Assembly: GCF_900112795.1 (NCBI RefSeq) | Contig: NZ_FONA01000003.1 | Span: 162,382 to 226,381 of the forward strand | DNA: 64,000 nt | Direction of reading: 5' to 3' | Source of the DNA: Thermophagus xiamenensis | GTDB lineage: Bacteria > Bacteroidota > Bacteroidia > Bacteroidales > Marinilabiliaceae | Shown: one piece after another, positions 1 to 7,338 of the stretch | Layout of the letters: each line of letters starts with the position of its first letter | Position numbering within the stretch: position 1 is the stretch's first letter | Translations under genes and position numbers: made by a program | Notes under the pieces: generated by a model | Database searches by the model: none | What the model saw: the letters and a program-made list of their open reading frames with translations, nothing else | Told to the model about the DNA's origin: nothing

Positions 1-377
1 TTCATCATCAAAAAACCACCGCGCGGTTTGTGAGTGCCATACAAGTAAATAACCAACTATTAACATTTTGTTTTCTTCTCCGAATTTAACAAACTGATCA
101 GCTAGGTCAAAATTAATTTTTCCTTTCCTAGGTTGAAGCATTCAACTTTTCATACAGTTTTCTTCCACAACAGTATTGAAGTGTTTTTTCACCACTTCAA
201 TGGCAGCAGAATCATACCCAATTATTTGGCAGGCATTTAGTGCTGTTTTAAAGTAAATTTTACCGCTAAAAGAATCTTTCATCGGCTTGGATTCATTGTT
301 AACAAATTTAGCTAATGAATTGAAATTAAGTCCAACCAAAATAAAAATTAAAATAATAATGGAATTTTTCTTTTCAT
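1..377 (-). pseudogene. GH10 endo-1,4-beta-xylanase, broken N-terminal part (runs off the left edge)
   Basis: Reading leftwards from 377, the translation has the N-terminal landmarks of a GH10 xylanase: a hydrophobic leader, VVKKHFNTVVEENCMKS, LQPRKGKINFDLADQFVKF, and the beta-strand motif LVWHSQTARWFF. GH10 enzymes cut the xylan backbone. Two lesions are visible. The natural ATG (375-377) reads MKRKIPLLF and stops; one extra A in the A-run just after it would give MKRKNSIIILIFILVGLNF, a normal signal peptide. A TGA at 142-144 falls where the family has Glu before xLQP (one base from GAA). The expected His of the VGH strand is Tyr here. The C-terminal two thirds, with both catalytic Glu, lie outside the window. 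Its position beside the hemicellulase locus fits a lost xylanase. A sequencing error could explain one lesion but hardly both. Confidence 0.8.
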
Positions 378-667
378 AATTTCTCTCATTTATCAGTGCC
401 TAGCATTTTGGAATAGGATAACCTTTTGACAAACTTTCTTTACTTGATTTCTGTTGCTGACTTAAAAAATCAAATTACAATAGGAGTTGTTATCAAATTT
501 CGGAAATAATCATGTCTATATTAATTTATTAATTCGACTCTTTTATAATTTAAAACCTAGTCAAAATAATTTAACGAATCAAAAATAGACAATACATATT
601 TTGTAAATTTAAAAATTTAGATATTTCATTTAAGATTTTAGATATTTATAGCCCACCTGTAGCCTTT

Positions 668-688
668 CCCCGAAAACCGGACAGCTTA
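668..688 (+). repeat. IS66 relic, left terminal inverted repeat
   Basis: Matches the complement of 2137-2157 at 20 of 21 positions and marks one end of the element. Confidence 0.85.
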
Positions 689-734
689 AAATTAGACAAA
701 AAATTAATTTTAAGGTATCCGCCCGAGCAAATGC

Positions 735-1400
735 TTATTCTTGGAGTAAACTTTTACCAATAAATTGCGGCAAAAGCTCTTTGAAATTTTCGGAAGGAGT
801 GGTGTGAATGTTTTCCATCACGTACTTCAACCACTTTTGAGGGTCGATTTCAAGGTTCTTGCAAGTGCCGAAAAAGCTGTAGAACATAGCGATATTTTTG
901 GCAGCATCGTGTGAGCCGGCGATCAAATAGTTCTTTCGTCCCAAAGCCAGAGGACGAATGGCGTTCTCCACCAGATTACTGTCTATCTCCAACATTCCAT
1001 TGGTTAGATAGTTTTGCAGACTTGTCCATCGGTTTTTGCAATATTCAAAAGCATTGCCCAAAGGACTTCTTGGCATAACAGAACCTTTGTGTTTATTAAT
1101 GTATGTCCCTATTTCATTGATTACAGGCAGTGACTTTTCCAGCCGCAGGGCATGTCTTTGCTCATGAGATAAATTTTGATCCCGTGCCATGGCTTCAATA
1201 GCATAGAGAAGCTGAATCAGACTAAGCTCATGAAAGGCTCGTTCTTTATTGTTTTTCAATGCAGCTTTAATCTTGTTTTGATTAGCTTTTTCGTCCTCTT
1301 TGGTAATATATTTTTTACGGATATAGCGATTTTTGAATAACTTGGCAGGCATATAATCCAACTCTTCAGTAATTTCCTGACCAATAATATCATTTCGGTG
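735..1400 (-). pseudogene. IS66 transposase TnpC, truncated
   Basis: An open frame of 208 codons (735-1361) covers the C-terminal end of an IS66 transposase, including PRSPLGNAFEYCKNRW, the EIDSNLVENAIRPLALGRKN motif and the C-terminal FFGTCKNLEIDP region. At its N-terminus, PAKLFKNRYIRKKY is the segment before the catalytic domain, joined directly to the C-terminal part, so the central catalytic core is deleted. Further upstream the same protein continues in another frame and is fused to the end of TnpB (MILEGLSFKDF). A full TnpC is about 500 residues. It cannot be functional. Confidence 0.85.
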
Positions 1401-1735
1401 GTGAAATCTTTAAAGGAAAGACCTTCCAAAATCATTATCAACTCTTCCCGGATAATAAGTCGTGATGGTGCCGGTTTATCCCCCTGTCAAAAGAGTACCT
1501 GCTTCGCTCCGGGCGTTTGTAAAACATGGTAAAACCATCACCGTCTCATTACAAGAGTTTGATATGCGTTCCGGCACGATTGATAAAGATAAAGACGGAA
1601 CCACTTGCAGGATCCTGCTTCAGTACATTACGTACAATTCCGGCAAGACCGTCAAAGCCATTACGCATATCAACCGGATTGCAGCACAAATAGTAATCTA
1701 AGTTGGCACTCAGTCCAATGATGAGTTAGTAAATT
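1400..1735 (-). pseudogene. IS66 accessory protein TnpB (Orf2), frameshifted
   Basis: Minus-strand translation gives IGLSANLDYYLCCNPVDMRN followed by GFDGLAGIVRNVLKQDPASG and IFINRAGTHIKLL, a good match to IS66 Orf2. The reading then breaks at about 1588 into another frame, and the C-terminal tag MILEGLSFKDF reappears near 1430. At least one frameshift and stop codons make it non-functional. Confidence 0.75.
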
Positions 1736-1744
1736 TTCAGGCAC

Positions 1745-2090
1745 ATGCCATTGGGAAAAGTTAGTATCATTTGGTTCAATCGGTTTTCTTGTTGCGATGG
1801 TTCCGGCGTTGGTGCCGAAGATTCTGCCATAGCGAAAGAATCCATTATGGGTTCCTGAACATCAAATGTGCCAAGATCAATCAACATTAAGCCCGGGTCG
1901 CTTTCTGTTTTTTAGTTTTTTCAAGGGCTTTGTATTTGCTTACCCAGTATTGCATTTTCGAACGTGTTACTCCAATTTGTTTGGCGCAACTTCCTATTGT
2001 CTGACCACTTGCCTCCTGTAGAACCACATGCTCAAGCTACGGTGCAAAGATTTTATGTGTTTCATGATTTTTTTGTGACAAAGCTAATAG
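1745..2090 (-). pseudogene. IS66 accessory protein TnpA (Orf1), decayed
   Basis: The minus strand encodes LEHVVLQEASGQTIGSCAKQ and IGVTRSKMQYWVSKYKALEK, the helix-turn-helix part of IS66 Orf1, preceded by HKIFAP and a stop in place of the usual Tyr. After a stop near 1893 a shifted frame carries NRLNQMILTFPNGMCLKIY, the typical C-terminus. Stops and a frameshift show that it is dead. Confidence 0.7.
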
Positions 2091-2136
2091 CCACTGTCAT
2101 GACAGAAAAAATGGGGTTGGTGGGGTGGATACTTTT

Positions 2137-2157
2137 TAAGCTGTCCGGTTTGCGGGG
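2137..2157 (-). repeat. IS66 relic, right terminal inverted repeat
   Basis: Complement of 668-688 with one mismatch; outer boundary of the element. Confidence 0.85.
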
Positions 2158-2327
2158 ACGCAACATCTCTATCGATCGGGACGAGTTCCAATCCAATAAT
2201 TTTTACCTGAGTTCAAAAATCAAATATCCAAAATTGAAATTTTAAACATATTTTACCATCTATTTTTACTCATTAGAAAAAACTGAAAACATCGACATTC
2301 CCCTATACCGAATAATATTTTATAATC

Positions 2328-4247
2328 ATGAAACAAATCCTGTCACTGATACTCATCTCCCTGATTCCTGTCTTATTATCAGCACGGAATGCGGAAGTAG
2401 TATCGCCAAATACAAAAATCAGAATTGAACTCCTTAATACCAATAATGATAAAACCGGGGAGTGGTATCTAAAGGTATATTTCGAAAACAACAAGCAGAC
2501 TTCAGAAATAATTCCCAAAATTGAACTGGGGATATCCCGGAGTGATCAGGACTTTCATAAAAATCTGAAACTGCTTAAAATAAGCAGGCCAAAACAAATA
2601 GAAGAAGACTATATAACCAAACACGGGAAGCGTTCTCATCGCAATAATTCGGCAAATGAAGTAGTGGTTTCCTTTGAGAACCCGGACAAAACCAGGTTGA
2701 ACCTCATCATCAGAGCATACAATGATGGTATGGCCTTCAGGTATCAGTTTCCTGAAAACGAAGGTAATTTTGCAATTAAAGATGAACTGACTTCATATAT
2801 AATACCCGACAGCACCGAACGTTGGCTGCAGAAATTTGATCTGTCCAATGAAAAATTATTTGACCACATGAATAGCTCCGATATTCAGGGAAATTGGGGT
2901 TATCCAGCACTGTTCCATTCACCTGATCGTTCATGCTGGTATCTTGTTCATGAGGCAGACCTGGATCGAAACTATTGTGCCACCAAACTCAGCAATCTAA
3001 AAGACAAAAAAAGCTACAAAGTCACACTTCCTGCCCCTCACGAAGGTGAAGGTGAAGCCTTACCTAAAATCTCCCTGCCCTGGGAATCCCCCTGGCGGGT
3101 CATCATTATGGGAGAACTGTCAGACATTGTAGAATCCACCCTGGTTGAAGACGTATCCACCGCGTCGGTAATTGAAGACACGGACTGGATCAAACCGGGC
3201 CTGGTATCCTGGAACTATTGGTCGGACAACCACGGCACCAGGGATTATCAAACGGTAAAGAAATTTACCGATCTTGCAGCACGCATGGACTGGCCTTATA
3301 CCCTCTTCGACTGGGAATGGGATGCCATGGGCAATGGTGGTGATGTGGAAGATGCAGCAAAATACGCCATCTCCAAAGGGATAAAACCACTTATTTGGTA
3401 CAACTCAGGTATGTTTAAATGGATTACTGCAACGCCCATTGATCGCATGAAAACGCACGAAAACCGGATGGAAGAATTTGCCTGGTTAAAAGGCTTAGGG
3501 TTTGCCGGTGTGAAAGTGGACTTTTTCCTGAGCGAAAAGCAATACATGATTAATTACTATCTTGACATTCTGAAAGATGCTGCCAAATTTGAGATGATGG
3601 TCAATTTTCACGGCAGCCTTGTTCCCCGCGGATGGGCACGCACCTACCCTCACCTGATGACGATGGAGGCCGTAAGAGGAGCCGAGTGGTACAACAACAA
3701 TCCGGAGTTAACCACCACAGCTCCCAAACACAACACAATACTGCCTTTTACCAGAAATGTAGTAGGGTCTATGGATTATACCCCGGTTACTTTCACCAAT
3801 TCCCAACATCCGCACATCACATCTTACGGACATGAACTTGCTCTGGGTGTTGTTTTTGAATCTGCCTTTCAACACATGGCCGACCGCCCCGACGGTTATG
3901 ACAATCTGCCTGATGCCGCAAAATTATTTTTACGCGAACTACCCGCAGCCTGGGATGACACGAAACTTATCGATGGTTATCCGGGGAAAGATGTTATCAT
4001 CGCTCGAAGAAAAGGTGCCGGGTGGTATTTAGGAGGCATTAATGCTGAAGCACACCAGAACAAGAATAAAACACTAAATTTTAATTTTTTACCCGAAGGA
4101 CAAAAATACAAACTCACATTGATTACCGATGGTGAATACGACACTGAATTATCCACAAGTTATCTGGTTGTCGACAAAAATTCTGAAATTGATGTAAAAA
4201 TGCTACGTCGGGGAGGTTTTGCGGCCAGTTTAAAACCAGTACAATAA
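2328..4247 (+). CDS. Glycoside hydrolase family 97 (alpha-galactosidase/alpha-glucosidase type)
   Basis: 639 residues with a signal peptide (MKQILSLILISLIPVLLSA), so periplasmic or outer-membrane facing. The order fits GH97: an N-terminal beta-sandwich (about 25-270), a TIM barrel (about 280-550, with LFDWEWDAMGNGGDVEDAAK) and a C-terminal sandwich. The family splits into inverting SusB-like alpha-glucosidases with a Glu base and retaining enzymes with an Asp nucleophile. Here GVKVDFF places Asp398 at the nucleophile site and MEAVRGAEW places Glu447 as likely acid/base, so the retaining alpha-galactosidase-like branch is more likely. It is the first intact gene of the hemicellulose locus and probably trims alpha-linked side sugars. 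The exact substrate is inferred. Confidence 0.88.
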   Translation: MKQILSLILISLIPVLLSARNAEVVSPNTKIRIELLNTNNDKTGEWYLKVYFENNKQTSEIIPKIELGISRSDQDFHKNLKLLKISRPKQIEEDYITKHGKRSHRNNSANEVVVSFENPDKTRLNLIIRAYNDGMAFRYQFPENEGNFAIKDELTSYIIPDSTERWLQKFDLSNEKLFDHMNSSDIQGNWGYPALFHSPDRSCWYLVHEADLDRNYCATKLSNLKDKKSYKVTLPAPHEGEGEALPKISLPWESPWRVIIMGELSDIVESTLVEDVSTASVIEDTDWIKPGLVSWNYWSDNHGTRDYQTVKKFTDLAARMDWPYTLFDWEWDAMGNGGDVEDAAKYAISKGIKPLIWYNSGMFKWITATPIDRMKTHENRMEEFAWLKGLGFAGVKVDFFLSEKQYMINYYLDILKDAAKFEMMVNFHGSLVPRGWARTYPHLMTMEAVRGAEWYNNNPELTTTAPKHNTILPFTRNVVGSMDYTPVTFTNSQHPHITSYGHELALGVVFESAFQHMADRPDGYDNLPDAAKLFLRELPAAWDDTKLIDGYPGKDVIIARRKGAGWYLGGINAEAHQNKNKTLNFNFLPEGQKYKLTLITDGEYDTELSTSYLVVDKNSEIDVKMLRRGGFAASLKPVQ

Positions 4248-4706
4248 TTAGTGCTTGTCTATAAACCCACAAAAATTACCACAATATGTATGTATATTCA
4301 GAAAATGCTGGTTACAAGGCTTGCGAAGCCGAAAAAAAAAAGTGTACTTTTCTTAAATGAGTATTTTGGCGGCAAGCGTAACACGACAAATGGGACTTAA
4401 GGGACAAACACAAGTTAACATTAAATCATTCTAAAATGAAACGAGCATGGCGACTTTCGCCACAAAAGGACATGTATAAAAGACAAAGGCAGAAGTGCAC
4501 AGGCAGAAGGCAGAAGAAGTGATTATTCATTAGTCAACAAGTGGTTAGTGTTAAATAACTAGTGACTAACCACTAATGACTACTTTTAAGAACCAATATA
4601 TCAATGAAGTAAGTAAATTTTATACAGATGAAACGAGCATGGCGACTTCTGCATCAAAAGAGCATGTATAGATTTTATTAAGCCATGCGAGTTCCATTCG
4701 GCCAAT
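4248..4706 (+). other. Intergenic region with two tandem leader-repeat units
   Basis: No ordinary gene. 4248-4435 shows nothing recognisable beyond a short poly-A run. From 4436 it is filled by two head-to-tail units of the dispersed MKRAW repeat (described separately) and TTAGT-rich filler, ending at the start of the GH3 gene. Confidence 0.6.
4436..4627 (+). repeat. Dispersed MKRAW leader repeat, complete unit A
   Basis: Begins ATGAAACGAGCATGGCGACT, followed by a TGGCGA-CTT-TCGCCA hairpin, CATGTATAAAAGACAAAGGC, three GGCAGAAG copies, a TTAGT/ACTAAC-rich stretch, and ends AAATTTTATACAG directly before the next unit. It contains a 28-codon open frame (4436-4522) for a strongly basic peptide beginning MKRAWRLSPQKDMYKRQRQK. 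Similar units are at 4628, 33369, 50615 (minus), 56887, 60489 (minus) and, in part, 26784 and 63895. Whether the small frame is translated is unknown. Confidence 0.7.
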
Positions 4707-4727
4707 ATGTTAATAAATTATATACGA
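4628..4727 (+). repeat. Dispersed MKRAW leader repeat, shortened unit B
   Basis: Starts at the exact point where unit A ends. The small frame reads MKRAWRLLHQKSMYRFY and stops at 4679-4681. The unit lacks the GGCAGAAG and TTAGT parts and runs into AAATTATATACGA just before the GH3 start codon, so the GH3 ATG sits where a third unit's ATG would be. Confidence 0.65.
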
Positions 4728-7325
4728 ATGAAAAAACAACTCTTTTTAATAGCAGTTATACTCATATCGATGACTGTAAAAGGGCAGGTTCTGCCTTTTC
4801 AGAACCCCGATTTGAGCTCTGAAGAACGGGCCAAAGACCTTATATCCAGACTAACCGTTCAAGAAAAAGCACGTCTGTTGTGTGACCAGTCTGAAGCCAT
4901 TCCCCGTCTGGGTATAAAGAAATTTAACTGGTGGAGCGAGGCCCTGCACGGGTATGCCAACAACGACAGCGTGACAGTTTTCCCCCAACCCATAGGTATG
5001 GCCGCTTCATTCAATGAAGAGCTGGTATTTGAGATATTTAATGCTATCTCGGATGAAGCACGTGCCAAATACCATCAGGCACAGCGAAGAGGAGAAGAAA
5101 ACCGAAGATTTTTGAGCCTTTCAGTCTGGACACCCAATGTAAATATTTTCCGCGATCCACGCTGGGGACGTGGCCAGGAGACCTACGGCGAAGACCCATA
5201 TCTGACGTCGCGTATGGGAGTTCAGGTGGTCAAGGGCTTACAAGGGCCTGAAGATGCGAAATACCGCAAACTATTGGCCTGTGCCAAACATTACACCGTG
5301 CATTCCGGCCCCGAATGGAGCCGGCATGAACTAAACATAAATGATGTCAGCCCTAGAGAATTTTACGAAACTTACATGCCCGCTTTTAAGGCTTTGGTTC
5401 AGAAAGCCGATGTAAGACAGGTAATGTGTGCCTACCATCGTCTGGACGACGAACCATGTTGCAGTAATACAAGGATTCTGCAACGTATCCTGCGTGATGA
5501 ATGGGGCTATGAGCATATGGTTGTTGCCGACTGCGGTGCCATCAGCGATTTTTATACCACCCATGGGATATCTTCCACACCTGTTCACGCTGCTGCCACC
5601 GGGCTCCTGGCAGGAACCGACCTGGAATGCATCTGGGACAACTATCATTACAAAATGTTGCCCGAAGCGTTGGAAAAAGATTTGATCACAGAAAAAGACA
5701 TCGACAGAAGTTTAATGCGTGTTTTAAAAGGACGCTTCGACCTTGGAGAGATGGATGACAATTCCCTTGTTCCTTGGGCTCAAATACCCCCCTCTGTTCT
5801 TAATTGCGAAAAACACAGACAACTGGCCTACAAAATGGCCCAACAATCAATAGTTTTATTACAAAATAAAAATAAGGTACTTCCACTGGATAAATCATCC
5901 ATAAATAAGATAGCAGTTGTCGGCCCCAATGCAGATGATGAAGTGGTGCTTTGGGGCAACTATAATGGTACTCCCATAAGGACCATCACTGTCTTGGATG
6001 GCATCAAATCCAAAGTACCACATGACAATATTTTCTATGACAAGGCCGTTGACTTAGTGGATGATAAAGTGATGGTCAGCTACGTTTCAAAAGGAAAGAT
6101 TGACCAAAAACAGGGTTTTAAAGCCACTTATTGGAACCATCCTAATTTTGAAGGAGAACCTGTTGTCGAACAACAACTTGTAAATCCCATAAAACTGACT
6201 GCCGCCGGACAGCATGAGTTTGCACCGGGCGTAAAACTGGAAGATTTTTCTGCCATATATAAAACAGAGTTTACCCCCACAGTATCAGAAGAAATAGTAT
6301 TTAAGGGCGGAGCTACCGGCTTTTTCGAACTGATTGTTAACAATGACACCCTGGCAAGCTATACCAACTGGAGGACAATACCCGCAAGATTCCCTCTTTA
6401 TGTGGAGGCCGGCAAAACCTATGAAATAGAAATCCGCTATGCCCAGCGTGAAAACTGGGAAGCTAATATTCAGTTCGATTTTGGACGGGAGGAAGATATT
6501 GATTTTACTGCTCTCATCAAAAAACTGGAAGGCATTGAAACAGTAATATTCGTGGGTGGCCTTTCAGGTTTTCTTGAAGGGGAAGAAATGCCCGTTTCAT
6601 ATCCCGGTTTCAAAGGTGGCGATCGCACAAATATTGAGCTTCCGTCGGTGCAGCGAAACTGCCTCAAAGCTTTGAAAGAGGCAGGTAAAACCGTTATTTT
6701 TGTGAACTGTTCTGGCTCAGCTATTGCATTAGAACCGGAAACTGAATCCTGTGACGCCATTATTCAGGCATGGTATGGCGGAGAATCAGGAGGACAAGCT
6801 ATTGCAGATGTACTTTTTGGGGATTACAACCCATCAGGAAAACTTCCTGTTACATTCTACCGGAACTCTGATAACCTGGGTGACTTTGAAGATTACTCCA
6901 TGGAAGGCAGGACTTATCGTTACACTAACAATCATCTTTTCCCGTTTGGTTTCGGGCTCAGTTATACCAATTTCGAGATTGGTAAAGCCAGACTGAGCAA
7001 ATCGACAATAAAAGCTGATGAGACCATCAGCATTAAAATTCCTGTTAAAAATACCGGTAAACGCGATGGAACTGAAATCGTACAGGTTTACGTGCGCAAG
7101 GTTAATGATATAGACGGACCGCTTAAAACTTTAAAGGGTTTTCAACGAATAGCAGTTCCCGCAGGAAAAACCAGGCAGGCTAACATCAGCCTACCTCCCT
7201 CAACTTTTGAATTTTATGACTGGAGCCAGAGAAAAATGGCGGTTACTCCCGGCGAATATATACTTTATTACGGTAATAGTTCGGATAATAAGGATTTAAA
7301 ACAATTAGAAGTAAGCATCCAATAA
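4728..7325 (+). CDS. Glycoside hydrolase family 3 with PA14 insert (beta-glucosidase/beta-xylosidase)
   Basis: 865 residues from ATG 4728, chosen because MKKQLFLIAVILISMTVKGQ is a proper signal peptide; the upstream in-frame ATG (4707) adds seven unlikely residues. Domain order: GH3 barrel (about 25-345), with the nucleophile Asp in VVADCGAISDF (Asp268); the start of the alpha/beta sandwich domain (from about 365); an inserted PA14 carbohydrate-binding module (about 450-590, EIRYAQRENWEANIQFDFG); the rest of the sandwich (FVGGLSGFLEGEEMPV); and a C-terminal fibronectin-III-like domain (about 755-860). Plant-type xylosidases and glucosidases share this plan. Only 13 bp separate it from the GH31 gene, so they are co-transcribed. 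It would release terminal xylose or glucose from oligosaccharides. Confidence 0.9.
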   Translation: MKKQLFLIAVILISMTVKGQVLPFQNPDLSSEERAKDLISRLTVQEKARLLCDQSEAIPRLGIKKFNWWSEALHGYANNDSVTVFPQPIGMAASFNEELVFEIFNAISDEARAKYHQAQRRGEENRRFLSLSVWTPNVNIFRDPRWGRGQETYGEDPYLTSRMGVQVVKGLQGPEDAKYRKLLACAKHYTVHSGPEWSRHELNINDVSPREFYETYMPAFKALVQKADVRQVMCAYHRLDDEPCCSNTRILQRILRDEWGYEHMVVADCGAISDFYTTHGISSTPVHAAATGLLAGTDLECIWDNYHYKMLPEALEKDLITEKDIDRSLMRVLKGRFDLGEMDDNSLVPWAQIPPSVLNCEKHRQLAYKMAQQSIVLLQNKNKVLPLDKSSINKIAVVGPNADDEVVLWGNYNGTPIRTITVLDGIKSKVPHDNIFYDKAVDLVDDKVMVSYVSKGKIDQKQGFKATYWNHPNFEGEPVVEQQLVNPIKLTAAGQHEFAPGVKLEDFSAIYKTEFTPTVSEEIVFKGGATGFFELIVNNDTLASYTNWRTIPARFPLYVEAGKTYEIEIRYAQRENWEANIQFDFGREEDIDFTALIKKLEGIETVIFVGGLSGFLEGEEMPVSYPGFKGGDRTNIELPSVQRNCLKALKEAGKTVIFVNCSGSAIALEPETESCDAIIQAWYGGESGGQAIADVLFGDYNPSGKLPVTFYRNSDNLGDFEDYSMEGRTYRYTNNHLFPFGFGLSYTNFEIGKARLSKSTIKADETISIKIPVKNTGKRDGTEIVQVYVRKVNDIDGPLKTLKGFQRIAVPAGKTRQANISLPPSTFEFYDWSQRKMAVTPGEYILYYGNSSDNKDLKQLEVSIQ

Positions 7326-7338
7326 AATCACATTAACT

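Larger units (their letters stand above)
668..2157. mobile_element. IS66-family element, internally deleted relic
   Basis: About 1.49 kb bounded by 21-bp inverted repeats with one mismatch: CCCCGAAAACCGGACAGCTT at the left (668-688) and its complement at the right (2137-2157). Inside, on the minus strand, are remnants of all three IS66 genes in the usual order tnpA-tnpB-tnpC. A complete IS66 is about 2.5 kb, so roughly 1 kb is missing, mainly the N-terminal and central part of tnpC. No 8-bp target duplication is visible: the flanks differ. It is presumably immobile, though the intact ends might be moved by a transposase supplied elsewhere. Confidence 0.88.

Noticed and set aside
4480..4500. 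CATGTATAAAAGACAAAGG in the MKRAW repeats resembles the Tn5/Nextera mosaic end, and the peptide text DMYKRQ is a familiar adapter translation.
   Set aside because: Only about 14 of 19 positions match, the copies differ from each other, and they sit in a longer shared context, so they are genuine genomic repeats and not adapter contamination.
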